NCBI RefSeq assembly: GCF_002160915.1
Contig: NZ_NFLM01000001.1
Coordinates: 220,767-284,766 of the forward strand
Direction of reading: 5' to 3'
DNA length: 64,000 nt
From: Faecalibacterium sp. An121
GTDB taxonomy: Bacteria; Bacillota; Clostridia; Oscillospirales; Ruminococcaceae
In this document: positions 8,377 through 17,037 of the stretch, piece after piece
Layout: each line of letters begins with the position of its first letter
Numbering within the stretch: position 1 is the stretch's first letter
Program-made: the position numbers and the translations under genes
Notes under the pieces: generated by a model
Databases searched by the model: none
Told to the model about the DNA's origin: nothing
Seen by the model: only the letters and a program-made list of their open reading frames with translations

Positions 8377-8463
8377 ATGGAACTCTTTTCTGTTGCAACT
8401 GCGCTCTTTCAGTTTCTCGCGTCCCTCATGAGCCTTTTGTCCCGCTTTCCGCTGATGGGCTAA
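8377..8463 (+). CDS. 28-residue hydrophobic peptide
   Basis: ATG at 8377 lies 8 bases after AGGAGG and opens a frame for a short hydrophobic peptide (MELFSVATALFQFLASL then MSLLSRFPLMG). TAAGGAGG at its end serves as SD for the next gene, so it is translationally linked to the VirB6/TrbL-like protein. Small peptides at this place are usual in this ICE family. Function unknown. Confidence 0.55.
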   Translation: MELFSVATALFQFLASLMSLLSRFPLMG

Positions 8464-8475
8464 GGAGGGCGGCCC

Positions 8476-9342
8476 GTGGACAAGGTACTCCAGAAAATCA
8501 CCGAGTGGCTCAAGGAGATACTGGTCGGCGGGGTCATGGGCAACTTGTCCGGGATGTTTGATTCGGTCAACGAGCAGGTGGGCGAGATCGGCGAGCAGGT
8601 CAGCCTGACCCCCGCCGAGTTTTCGCCCCGGGTCTTTGAGATGGTCCAGGGGGTGTCCGAGTCGGCGATCTTGCCGATCGCGGGCATCTTCCTGACCATC
8701 GTGGCCTGCTATGAGCTGATCCAGATGGTCATCGACCACAACAATCTGGCCAACTTCGAGACCTGGACCTTCTTCCGCTGGGTGTTCAAGACCTTCGTGG
8801 CCGTCACCCTCATCTCCAATACCTTTGACATCACCATGGCCGTCTTTGACCTGGCCCAAACGGTGGTGGCCGAGTCCAGCGGCATCATTGCGGGAAACAC
8901 GGCGGTGGATGACACCACCCTGCTCACCCTGCAGACCTCCCTCATGACCCTGGAACTGGGCGAGCTGCTGGCCCTCTATCTGCAATCCTTCCTCATCGGC
9001 TTTACCATGAAGATTCTCGGTATAGCGATTTTCGTCATCGTGTATGGCCGCATAGTAGAGATCTATCTCGCCGTGAGTTTGGCCCCCATCCCGTTTTCGA
9101 CCTTCGGCAGTAAAGAGCAAAGCCAGATCGGCCAGAACTACCTGCGCAGCCTGCTGGCTCTGGGCTTGCAGGGTTTCCTCATTATGATTTGCGTCGGCAT
9201 TTACGCTGTTTTGATTCAGGGCGTCTCCTTTGCATCCGACCCCATCGCATCCATTTGGGGCGTCATTGGTTACACCGTCCTGCTCTGCTTCACCCTGCTC
9301 AAGACCGGCACCCTCGCCCGCAGCATCCTCAACGCACATTAA
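8476..9342 (+). CDS. VirB6/TrbL-like conjugation membrane protein
   Basis: This 288-residue polytopic membrane protein is of the type IV secretion inner-membrane channel class found in Firmicutes ICEs. After an amphipathic N-terminus (residues 1-55) there are about six hydrophobic segments, including ILPIAGIFLTIVACYEL and ILGIAIFVIVYGRIVEIYLAV. The LAPIPF motif near residue 203 is typical of these proteins. The start is GTG with AAGGAGGG upstream. It is the only complete conjugation-channel gene left in the window, because the genes expected after it are missing at the IS3 junction. Confidence 0.85.
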   Translation: MDKVLQKITEWLKEILVGGVMGNLSGMFDSVNEQVGEIGEQVSLTPAEFSPRVFEMVQGVSESAILPIAGIFLTIVACYELIQMVIDHNNLANFETWTFFRWVFKTFVAVTLISNTFDITMAVFDLAQTVVAESSGIIAGNTAVDDTTLLTLQTSLMTLELGELLALYLQSFLIGFTMKILGIAIFVIVYGRIVEIYLAVSLAPIPFSTFGSKEQSQIGQNYLRSLLALGLQGFLIMICVGIYAVLIQGVSFASDPIASIWGVIGYTVLLCFTLLKTGTLARSILNAH

Positions 9343-9434
9343 GGAGGTAACATGGCAGTGACCCCTTCCCCAAAAAACGGACACAAAGCAGGATAAAAAA
9401 GCCGAATAAAATGCAGAGATAAGGTGTACTGCAA

Positions 9435-10256
9435 TCAGGCGGCGGAAGCGGCAAGTTCAGCTTCAAAACTTGCAGGCGAACGCCAGCCAAGGGCAGAATG
9501 GGGGCGGATGGTGTTGTAAAAGGCTTCGAGATAGGCAAATATGTCGTCCTGTGCAGCAGCCCTTGTAGGATAGTGCTTGAGGTGGACCAGCTCGCACTTG
9601 AGGCAGCTGAAGAAGTTCTCCGCAACAGCGTTGTCATAGGGGTCACCGCGGCGGGACATGCTCTGCCGGATGCCGTAGGCTTCCAGGCGCTCCCGGTAGC
9701 CCCGGGCGGCATACTGGATGCCCCGGTCACTGTGAAAAATCAGACCTCTGGCAGGTTTGCGGCGGCGATACGCCATATCCAGTGCTGCCAGCGTCAGCCG
9801 GGTATCGATCCTGTCCGAGAAGGCATAACCGACGATCTTACGTGTGCACAGGTCTTTGACAATGGCTAAATAGAGCCATCCTTCCCCGGTGGGAATGTAG
9901 GTAATATCTCCCACCCAGGCCTGGTCAGGCCGGTCAAAGGAAAAGTTCCGCTGCAAAAGGTTGGGCGCAATGGGATGGCTGTGATTGGAATGGGTCGTCG
10001 TTTTATAAGCCCTTCTGCGTACCGAGGAGATCCCGGCCAGCCGCATCTGACGGTGCACCCGTTTGCGGGAGCAGCCAAATTCCGGCTTCAGCAGCCGGTA
10101 CAGGCTGTCCAGCCCCATGGCCGGATACTTCTCATGCAGTTCGATCAGCCGGCGTCGGAGCGCCTGGTTTTGCAGCCTGCGCCTGCAGGTCTTCTCTGCC
10201 TTCCAGCCGTAATACCCGCTGCGGGATACCTCCAATACCCGGCATGCCTGCTCCAC
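9435..10256 (-). CDS. IS3 transposase OrfB (DDE catalytic part)
   Basis: This 273-residue rve-type integrase core has an HTH_21 region at the N-terminus (RRRLIELHEKYPAMGLDSLYR) and DDE residues in VGDITYI, HSDRGIQYA and NAVAENFF. The start shown is an internal GTG. The frame is open further upstream to the OrfA stop, where it reads VEERYRCVQTLKRQGASVEQ, so the natural product is almost certainly an OrfAB fusion made by -1 frameshifting around 10,300-10,310. The copy shows no inactivating mutation and may be functional. Confidence 0.9.
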   Translation of the reverse strand: MEQACRVLEVSRSGYYGWKAEKTCRRRLQNQALRRRLIELHEKYPAMGLDSLYRLLKPEFGCSRKRVHRQMRLAGISSVRRRAYKTTTHSNHSHPIAPNLLQRNFSFDRPDQAWVGDITYIPTGEGWLYLAIVKDLCTRKIVGYAFSDRIDTRLTLAALDMAYRRRKPARGLIFHSDRGIQYAARGYRERLEAYGIRQSMSRRGDPYDNAVAENFFSCLKCELVHLKHYPTRAAAQDDIFAYLEAFYNTIRPHSALGWRSPASFEAELAASAA

Positions 10257-10303
10257 AGAGGCCCCCTGACGCTTGAGCGTCTGGACGCAGCGGTATCTCT
10301 CCT

Positions 10304-10624
10304 CTACGGTTTCGACAGGATGCCGACGGATTTTTTTAAGACGTCTATGACCTCGTCTTTCTCGCCCAGCTGCCTGCGCAGGCTGCGATTCTCTGCTTCC
10401 AGCTCCCGGATGCGCTTTTGCTCCCGGTTCTGTCTGCTGACCTGGCCCATCTGAATGCCGGAGGCTTTCAGCCAGCTGCGCAGCGTGTCGATGCAGATCC
10501 CCAGCTCTTTGGCCACTTCCACCGGCTGACGGCCCTGTTCCGTGACCAGCCGCACGGCTCCGGCTTTGAATGCATCGTCGTACCGTGGGGGCGCTGTTCG
10601 TTTTTTCGTTTTCTTCTGTTCCAT
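10304..10624 (-). CDS. IS3 transposase OrfA
   Basis: This 106-residue protein has an N-terminal helix-turn-helix (YDDAFKAGAVRLVTEQGRQP then VEVAKELGICIDTLRSWLK) and a C-terminal leucine zipper (RIRELEAENRSLRRQLGEKD), as in OrfA of IS3-family elements. The ATG lies behind AAAGGAG. The stop codon overlaps the OrfB frame, as expected for a -1 frameshift fusion. Confidence 0.88.
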   Translation of the reverse strand: MEQKKTKKRTAPPRYDDAFKAGAVRLVTEQGRQPVEVAKELGICIDTLRSWLKASGIQMGQVSRQNREQKRIRELEAENRSLRRQLGEKDEVIDVLKKSVGILSKP

Positions 10625-10691
10625 AACGTGTGCTCCTTTGCTTTCCAGTTTACGACTCTTTTCTCTGTCTGTCAATTCGGGTATAGGGGCA

Positions 10692-11155
10692 ACCAGCTGA
10701 ATGAGAAAACCGCTGCCATTGTACAGCAAACAGAGGAATTGAGAGATTCCATCCGGGCCGATGAATCTCGCCTTGCTGAGATTGCGGTGCTGCGGGGGCA
10801 CATTCTGAACTATGTCAAAACACGGGATATCTACCAGGCATATAAGGCCAGCGGATTCAGCAAGGGGTATTTTGAAACCCACCGGCAGGCCCTGACCCTC
10901 CACAAGGCAGCCAAGGAAGCCTTCAATCAGCGGGACTTGAAGAAGCTGCCCCGCATCCGGGACCTGAATGCCGAGTATGCGCAGCTTCTGGAGCGGAAGA
11001 AAAAGAACTACGCCGAGTATCGCCAGAAGAAAGCACAAATGCAGGACTGGCTGATGGCACAGAAGATTGTGTCCGTGATGCTGGATGAAAAAGAACAGAA
11101 AGAAACCGAGATCAAACGGCAGGAAGAAAGAAAAACACCGGAACATGGTCAATGA
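10692..11155 (+). pseudogene. 3' remnant of ICE relaxase gene
   Basis: About 150 codons without their start. The region NYVKTRDIYQAYKASGFSK followed by HKAAKEAFNQRDLKKLPRIR, then AEYAQLLERKKKNYAEYRQ, matches the C-terminal helical part of relaxase/mobilization nucleases of Firmicutes ICEs. The nuclease domain would be left of 10692 and is replaced by the IS3 copy. The frame ends at TGA in 11153-11155 and is followed at once by a strong terminator. It is non-functional as a relaxase. Confidence 0.75.
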
Positions 11156-11160
11156 TCTGG

Positions 11161-11206
11161 CTGGCACAGCAGTCCTCCATATGGCGGCTGCTGTGCCGGC
11201 TTTTTT
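11161..11206 (+). terminator. Intrinsic terminator after relaxase remnant
   Basis: CTGGCACAGCAG pairs with CTGCTGTGCCGG and is followed by TTTTTT. A near copy stands at 11714-11768, after the next gene. Confidence 0.85.
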
Positions 11207-11264
11207 GTTTGCTGAGATGTTTGTTTTCTTCTCTAGTATACAGTTCACTGCCGAAAGTGTCAAT

Positions 11265-11325
11265 AAAACTATACATCTATAGATAATTTATTATCCATCG
11301 TCGTATAGTAAAGTATATGTATGGA
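11265..11325 (+). promoter_or_regulatory. Promoter region with GTATAG/CTATAC boxes
   Basis: ACTATAC (about 11268) and GTATAGT (about 11306) form a spaced inverted pair around AT-rich sequence. Further similar boxes (AGTATAC near 11237, AGTATAT near 11313) occur nearby. This fits autoregulation by the XRE protein encoded at 11337. Exact promoter hexamers are uncertain. Confidence 0.4.
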
Positions 11326-11336
11326 GGCAAAATGAC

Positions 11337-11675
11337 ATGATTTCTGAAAACATCAAGCGTTTGCGGGAGAATGCTGGTCTCTCACAAGCTGCTCTTGCTC
11401 GAAAGCTAGGTGTCACTCGTGCCAGTGTCAACGCATGGGAGATGGAGCTGTCTGCACCAACAGCACAGTATCTGATTGCCCTCGCTCAGATTTTTCATAC
11501 GACGACGGATGATATTTTGGGTCTGGAGCCGCAGGAACAGATTGTCCTGCGGGATATGAACGAACAGGAAAAGCGCCTGGTTTATGATCTGGTCTCCTAT
11601 ATAGCGGCAAGAAAAGACGCCGACAGGCAGGCGATGAAACCGGAAAAAGCAGATCAGGACGAAAGTGAATCGTGA
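11337..11675 (+). CDS. XRE-family regulator in front of the defence operon
   Basis: This 112-residue protein has an N-terminal Cro/CI-type helix-turn-helix (IKRLRENAGLSQAALARKLG then VTRASVNAWE) and a short acidic-basic C-terminal helix. ATGGAGG lies about 8 bases before the start. It is enclosed by two almost identical terminators and stands alone just before the helicase-Mod-Res operon. It could control that operon or belong to the old ICE backbone. AT-rich upstream boxes suggest autoregulation. Confidence 0.85.
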   Translation: MISENIKRLRENAGLSQAALARKLGVTRASVNAWEMELSAPTAQYLIALAQIFHTTTDDILGLEPQEQIVLRDMNEQEKRLVYDLVSYIAARKDADRQAMKPEKADQDESES

Positions 11676-11713
11676 AGGGACTTCCCATCCTGGCAGCATT
11701 TGGATATAAAATG

Positions 11714-11768
11714 AAGCTGGCACAGCAGTTCGCCAAACGGCGGCTGCTATGCCAGCTTTTTCTTTTTT
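11714..11768 (+). terminator. Intrinsic terminator after XRE gene
   Basis: GCTGGCACAGCAG and CTGCTATGCCAGC pair around a short spacer and are followed by a T-rich tail. It resembles the terminator at 11161-11206 closely. Confidence 0.85.
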
Positions 11769-11840
11769 GTTTGAATATTGGAGCTCGATGTGTAATAATA
11801 AATATGTCTTCATGTATTCAGTCCGGAAAGGAGCGTCATT

Positions 11841-14513
11841 GTGCTGAAATCATCGTTTCAAGCGTATTATACCGCCCGAAAGCTGGATGCTCTGCCGGAC
11901 CGCGACAAGCTGCTGCCTGTTTATGCTTCTTCCAGCATCGAGATGTACCCTTTTCAAGTCGCAGCTGCAGGCTTTGCGCTCCGATCCCCCTTTCAGAAAG
12001 GCATAATACTTTGCGATGAGGCAGGTATGGGAAAGAGCCACGAGGCCATGCTTATTGTTGCCCAGCGGTGGATGGAAGGGCATGGCCGGATTTTGCTGTG
12101 TATTCCCAATATAGATTTATTGTCCCAGTGGACCGAATTATTGGACCGCTGTTACACGGTGCCCTATGTGGTTCTGACCAGCCGTCAGGAATGGGAAGCG
12201 AACATTTCACAGGATTCACCCAACGGGTTTGAACAGGATGGAATTGTCATTACTACTTATGATTATGCCGCTGACCATGAAGAACAGGCGGCATCTGTCG
12301 CCTGGGATTTGACTGTGTTTGAAGAAGCAAATGCCCTCTCTGGCGTATATCAGGAGAGCAGCCGGCAGGCCAGGGCCTTGTATCGGATTGCCGGGAAGTC
12401 GTTCAAATTGCTCCTGACCGGCACCCCGATCGAAAAGAATATCATGGACCTTTACGGCTTGATCTGGTTTATCGACAATACCGTATTGCCGGAAGAAAAA
12501 GAGTTTTTGACCCGATATTTGCGCCGCCCGGAAAATTATCCTGAATTGAGCGGTCGGGTCAGCAAGTATTGTTTCCGCACTCTGCGTTCCCAGGCCAGGG
12601 GCTGTGCCAAAATGCCGGAAAGGCTGCTCCTTACAGAGGAATACACCCGTTCGGAACCAGAGCGCTATGTATATCAGCTTCTCTATGATTACATCAACAA
12701 GCCTGTGAAGCTGGCTTTCCCTGAAATGGAATCCTATGACCTGGCCCTTCGGCTGCTGGGCCTGCAAGGGTCTTCGACTGCTGCTATTAGCCAAACCATC
12801 CAGGGTGTGATTCGGCGGCTGAAAGCGATGGACAGTGCCGATGATGAAGTCGCGGAATTGAATCACATTCTGGATGCTTGTGCCCGCGTTCCGGTGGATG
12901 CCAAGGCGCTGGAGCTGATGCGGATTCTGGATCGTGGTTTTCAGATGATAAAAAAGACCGGAGCCAGGAAAAAAGCAGTTGTTTTTACCGAGAGCGTGGA
13001 AACCCAGAAGATGCTGGCCGCAATCGTGGGGAAAAAATACAAGGTCTTCTGCTACAATGGAAGCATGGACTATTCTGCGATTCGGCGCTTCAAGGAGACC
13101 GGAGAAGTTTTAATCTCAACGGATAATGGAGCCAGGGGATTTAATCTGGAGGAGGCCGCTTTTGTAATCCAGTATGATTTGCTGTATAATACATTGAAAA
13201 TGGAACAGCGAATCGACCGCTGCCACCGGCTTGGCCAGCAAAACGATGTGCTTGCAGTTGCTTTTATCGACAAAGAAAACTTTGCCGATGTCCGCAAACT
13301 GGAACTGGCCAGTAAGCGGACGCTGGTTTCAGATGGCGTTTTTGGTATCAGCCATGCAGTTCTCGGCGGATTTTCAGATGATCTGGATGCAGCCTTTGAG
13401 AAAATTTCGGAACGGATTCGGACGGCGACACAAGTCGAAGCCGATTATCAGCAGACCCTAACGGAACGAGCCAACGAAAACAGGAAGCAGGTAGCTTCTG
13501 CCGAAGAAATCCTTTTTACTACATTCAGCAAACAGCTGGCAGACAAGGTTTACCTGACACCCCGCTATGTGGAGCAGCGCACCGCAGAGATGAATCAGGA
13601 ACTTTGGGATTTGGCCAAGTGGTTCTTTAACCAGTATAACGCATCCCACACTGACTGCTTTTTTGAAATTGACGATACAGCTCAGACCATCACCGCTACC
13701 CGTTACGAGTCCTTGCCTACCCTGTTTTACTACTGGAATGGGAGCAGAAACAGAAAGTACCAAAGCCTGAAAGCCTATGGCATGGCCAAGGATTTCAAGC
13801 CGCGTTCCGGGCGCATCACTTTTTCCAGTATCATCGGGCAAGGTATCCTCCGTGAAGTGGAGTGCGCCGACACTGGCTGCTGTTATGTCCCAAACCTAGC
13901 ACCAGAAATGGAAAACGCTGAGATTGCCCTTTATTCTGTGGAAATCAGCTCCCCGGCCCGTGGTGTCGCAAAGGAGATTCCCGTACTGGTGGGGCAAACT
14001 GTGGATGGTGAACCGCTCACCGAGGCCGAATGTGAGAACCTGCTCTCTCAAGCAAGAGAAGTTGTAGAGGAGAAAGGGCACAAAACGCCGCACTGGCTCA
14101 AACGGGCAGGACGGCCCCACCCTCTTGACAGGCTTGTCCGGGCGGATGCTTTGCTTGCAGGTCAGGTTAAATTGCTGTCCCCCTGCTATGCAGAGGAAAC
14201 AGAGCGGCTGACACTGGAAGCAACGCGGCAAAAGACCGCTCTTGCCAAAAAGGCAGATGTGCTGGATACTAAGATCAAAGAGCTGGAAACCACACGCAGC
14301 ACGATCACCGGCGACCGTCTGAAGCTGCTGCAGCTGGACAAACAGATCAACCAGCTTCGCCGGGAGTATATGTCCAGCCAGGAAAATCAATTCTTTGAAT
14401 CCATGCAGCTCGATCTGGAGCTGGAAGAAAAAATAAAGGCCCTGGCGGAAAACGAGAAGCTCACCGCAAAGGCAGTTAGGGAATTTACGGTTTCAATTCA
14501 GGGAGGAGTTTAA
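11841..14513 (+). CDS. SNF2-type helicase/translocase of the defence operon
   Basis: This 890-residue superfamily 2 ATPase of SNF2/HepA type has Walker A DEAGMGKS at residues about 58-65. The Walker B region is altered to FEEAN instead of DEAH, near 158. Motif III is LLTGTPIEKN (about 191), motif V is STDNGARGFNLEEA, and motif VI is QRIDRCHRLGQ (about 455). The C-terminal 350 residues hold a non-helicase domain and a long coiled coil (about 795-880). Start is GTG at 11841 with AAAGGAG upstream. Its stop shares one base with the next gene's ATG. SNF2 translocases accompany methylases in class 1 DISARM (DrmD). Here the partner is a type III-like Mod/Res pair, and joint function is inferred. Confidence 0.85.
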   Translation: MLKSSFQAYYTARKLDALPDRDKLLPVYASSSIEMYPFQVAAAGFALRSPFQKGIILCDEAGMGKSHEAMLIVAQRWMEGHGRILLCIPNIDLLSQWTELLDRCYTVPYVVLTSRQEWEANISQDSPNGFEQDGIVITTYDYAADHEEQAASVAWDLTVFEEANALSGVYQESSRQARALYRIAGKSFKLLLTGTPIEKNIMDLYGLIWFIDNTVLPEEKEFLTRYLRRPENYPELSGRVSKYCFRTLRSQARGCAKMPERLLLTEEYTRSEPERYVYQLLYDYINKPVKLAFPEMESYDLALRLLGLQGSSTAAISQTIQGVIRRLKAMDSADDEVAELNHILDACARVPVDAKALELMRILDRGFQMIKKTGARKKAVVFTESVETQKMLAAIVGKKYKVFCYNGSMDYSAIRRFKETGEVLISTDNGARGFNLEEAAFVIQYDLLYNTLKMEQRIDRCHRLGQQNDVLAVAFIDKENFADVRKLELASKRTLVSDGVFGISHAVLGGFSDDLDAAFEKISERIRTATQVEADYQQTLTERANENRKQVASAEEILFTTFSKQLADKVYLTPRYVEQRTAEMNQELWDLAKWFFNQYNASHTDCFFEIDDTAQTITATRYESLPTLFYYWNGSRNRKYQSLKAYGMAKDFKPRSGRITFSSIIGQGILREVECADTGCCYVPNLAPEMENAEIALYSVEISSPARGVAKEIPVLVGQTVDGEPLTEAECENLLSQAREVVEEKGHKTPHWLKRAGRPHPLDRLVRADALLAGQVKLLSPCYAEETERLTLEATRQKTALAKKADVLDTKIKELETTRSTITGDRLKLLQLDKQINQLRREYMSSQENQFFESMQLDLELEEKIKALAENEKLTAKAVREFTVSIQGGV

Positions 14514-15160
14514 TGGATACAGCAGACGTTATCACTTTGCTTGGCATTTTTATAACTGCTGCGCTTACGGGTATCAACCTGTATATAACGGTTTTGAATC
14601 AGCGGAAATCTCAAGAATACAATCTTCGCAAGAGCGATTATGAAAAACGGAGTGATCAACTCACGGACAGCATAACGCAATATATCGCTATGCTTGATTC
14701 GCATCAGATAAGTTTCATGGCCCTAAACGAACAGGAATACGAACAGAAATATGAAGAAGTAAATCATAATTTTCAGCAACTGGAGGTAACTTATCATAAA
14801 ATCAAACTTTTGTTAAATGACAAGAATGCAGTATATAAAAAACTTGATTCGTTATTGGATGAATCAATGGAAAAGGCAAAGAGCGTCAGATGTCACAACT
14901 TATTTGCGGAGATGGCATCGAATAGTTTGCGCAATCCAAAGAGTTTTTTAAAAGCTGTTTCAGAGGTTGCTAGGCACTCAGGTGAATCTGTATCAGATGC
15001 TGAAGAAATAGCTGCTGCGAAAGAAATGAGAGACCAGCACTTGAAACAGTATCTAGCGGAAGTAGAAGATCTTCAGATGCAGAAAAGTATGCTGATTTCC
15101 ATTACGCGAGAGTATCTGGCTAAGGAAAAAGAAGCAGTCTTGAAGGGAGAGAAAAAATGA
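14513..15160 (+). CDS. Membrane-anchored coiled-coil protein inside the R-M operon
   Basis: This 215-residue protein has one N-terminal transmembrane helix (VITLLGIFITAALTGINLYI, residues about 6-27) and an almost wholly helical, charged remainder with heptad-like stretches (about 28-125 and 165-213). It has no catalytic motif I can recognise. It shares one base with the helicase stop and four bases with the Mod start, so it is a genuine operon member. The gene is more AT-rich than its neighbours, suggesting it was inserted or replaced as a cassette. It could tether the complex to the membrane or act as an effector. Both ideas are speculative. Confidence 0.75.
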   Translation: MDTADVITLLGIFITAALTGINLYITVLNQRKSQEYNLRKSDYEKRSDQLTDSITQYIAMLDSHQISFMALNEQEYEQKYEEVNHNFQQLEVTYHKIKLLLNDKNAVYKKLDSLLDESMEKAKSVRCHNLFAEMASNSLRNPKSFLKAVSEVARHSGESVSDAEEIAAAKEMRDQHLKQYLAEVEDLQMQKSMLISITREYLAKEKEAVLKGEKK

Positions 15161-17022
15161 ACGAAAAGATGGACGGCCTTTCCATGAACCTGGAGCAAGC
15201 CAATCTGGACAAGCTGCGCTCGGTTTTCCCGGAGTGCGTCAGCGAAGGCAAGCTGGATATCGACAAGCTGCTTTCTCTGTGCGGCGAATACATTGACAAC
15301 GACTTTGAAAAGTACCGCTTTGAATGGAAGGGCAAAGCCGAGTGCCTGAGCCTTGCCCAAAAGCGTTCCAGCGGGACCCTGCGTCCCTGCCCTGCTGAAA
15401 GCGTCAACTGGGACACCACCCAGAACCTCTACATCGAGGGAGATAACCTGGAGGTGCTGAAGCTGCTGCAATCGGCCTACTACCGCAAGGTCAAGATGAT
15501 CTACATCGACCCGCCTTATAACACCGGCAATGATTTTGTTTACGCAGATGATTTTGCTGATCCGCTGGCCCGGTACAAGGAGGTCACCCAGCAGACAACC
15601 AAGTCCAACCCGGAGACGATGGGCCGGTATCACACCAACTGGCTGAACATGATGTACCCCCGCCTGCGGCTGGCGGCCAACCTGCTGCGGGATGATGGCG
15701 TGATTTTCATTTCGATTGATGACAATGAAGTGACAAACCTGCGTAAAATTTGCGATGAAGTTTTTGGCGAAGAAAATTTTTTGGCTTGCATTGTATGGGA
15801 AAAGAGATTTACACGAAGCAACAATGCACGTCTATTTGCATCATTGACGGATTATATTTTGGTGTACAGAAAGAGTCCATCTGTAAACTATTTACGTGCT
15901 CCCCGTACCGAGAAATCCGATAGTATCTATAGTAATCCTGATAATGACCCGCGCGGAGTGTGGACGAGTGTTTCTTATGTTAATCCGGCTACTAAGGAGC
16001 AACGTCCCAACTTATCGTACCCAATTGTAAATCCAATAACCGGAAAAGAAATTAATCACCCAACAAATGCTTGGAAGTATGAGTATTCCAAGTATCTTGC
16101 TCATGCAAAAGATAATCGGCTATACTGGGGAGTAAATGGGGAAAATACATATCCACGATTAAAAAAGTTTTTGAGTGAAGTGGATGATGGGATGGTCCCC
16201 GTAAACCTCTGGAAAAGAGATGAAGTGGGTACAACTGATGCTGCGAGCAAAGAACTTTCAGTACTTATGGGAGCAAAGGTTTTTGATTTTCCAAAACCAG
16301 TTGAGCTGGTCAAAACCATGACTCAAATTGCGGCATCCGAAAAGGATTGTATTATCCTTGATTTCTTCTCTGGCTCCGCAACCACTGCCCATGCCGTGAT
16401 GCAGCTCAACGCTGAGGACGGCGGCAACCGCCGATTTATTCTGGTGCAGCTGCCCGAAGTCTGCGACGAAAAGAGTGAGGCTTACAAGGCCGGGTATAAA
16501 AACATCTGTGAGATCGGCAAAGAGCGAATCCGCCGCGCCGGAAAGAAGCTGACCGAAACGAAGGACGGCCAGCTCAGTATGGATGGAGAGAAGGCTCCCC
16601 TTGACATCGGCTTCAAGGTGTTCAAGCTGGACACTTCTAATATGAAGCTCTGGGACACCACCCCGATTGCGGATGGAGGCGCAGACGAACTGGTGGAGCG
16701 GATGAACCAGATGGTGCGCCGGATCAAGCCGGAGCGTTCTGACCTGGATATGGTATACGAAGTGATGCTCAAACTGGGCGTCCCTCTGACCTATCCGGTG
16801 CAGCAGCTGAACATCAACGGCAAGCCTGTCTACGAAGTGGGCGAGAACTGCCTGCTCCTGATCTGCTTGGCAGAATTCGTAGAGCCGGAAGATGTGCAGG
16901 CTATGGCCGACTATGCCCCGGCCAAGATGATTATGTCCCGAGATTGCTTTACCACCGATACAGCCATGGCAAATGCCCACTACATCCTGCGGGACCGGCA
17001 GATTGAGCTGAAGCTGGTATAA
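15157..17022 (+). CDS. Type III-like DNA adenine methylase (Mod)
   Basis: This 621-residue N6-adenine methyltransferase has the catalytic motif IYIDPPYNTGND near residue 117 and, much later, the SAM-binding motif LDFFSGSATTAHAV near 401. This beta-class order is typical of Mod subunits. The target-recognition segment between them (about residues 195-390) is encoded by distinctly AT-rich DNA (about 15,740-16,330), unlike the GC-rich flanks. It overlaps the membrane-protein gene by four bases and ends 15 bases before Res. It should modify one strand of an asymmetric site and supply specificity to Res. The recognised sequence cannot be predicted here. Confidence 0.9.
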   Translation: MNEKMDGLSMNLEQANLDKLRSVFPECVSEGKLDIDKLLSLCGEYIDNDFEKYRFEWKGKAECLSLAQKRSSGTLRPCPAESVNWDTTQNLYIEGDNLEVLKLLQSAYYRKVKMIYIDPPYNTGNDFVYADDFADPLARYKEVTQQTTKSNPETMGRYHTNWLNMMYPRLRLAANLLRDDGVIFISIDDNEVTNLRKICDEVFGEENFLACIVWEKRFTRSNNARLFASLTDYILVYRKSPSVNYLRAPRTEKSDSIYSNPDNDPRGVWTSVSYVNPATKEQRPNLSYPIVNPITGKEINHPTNAWKYEYSKYLAHAKDNRLYWGVNGENTYPRLKKFLSEVDDGMVPVNLWKRDEVGTTDAASKELSVLMGAKVFDFPKPVELVKTMTQIAASEKDCIILDFFSGSATTAHAVMQLNAEDGGNRRFILVQLPEVCDEKSEAYKAGYKNICEIGKERIRRAGKKLTETKDGQLSMDGEKAPLDIGFKVFKLDTSNMKLWDTTPIADGGADELVERMNQMVRRIKPERSDLDMVYEVMLKLGVPLTYPVQQLNINGKPVYEVGENCLLLICLAEFVEPEDVQAMADYAPAKMIMSRDCFTTDTAMANAHYILRDRQIELKLV

Positions 17023-17037
17023 CGGAGGTCTTGGAAA

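Larger units (their letters stand above)
9359..10691 (-). mobile_element. IS3-family insertion sequence
   Basis: The element carries OrfA and OrfB on the minus strand. Imperfect terminal repeats begin TGACCCCTTCCCC at the left (9359) and TGCCCCTATACCC at the right (read inward from 10691). No clear 3-base target duplication flanks it. The left flank is the start of an ICE gene (ATGGCAG at 9352) and the right flank is the middle of a relaxase gene, so the copy marks a deletion. End positions may be off by a few bases. Confidence 0.85.

Noticed and set aside
8350..9384. Long minus-strand open frame opposite the VirB6-like gene
   Set aside because: It is a mirror of a GC-rich coding gene, has no SD and its His/Gly-rich product resembles no protein.
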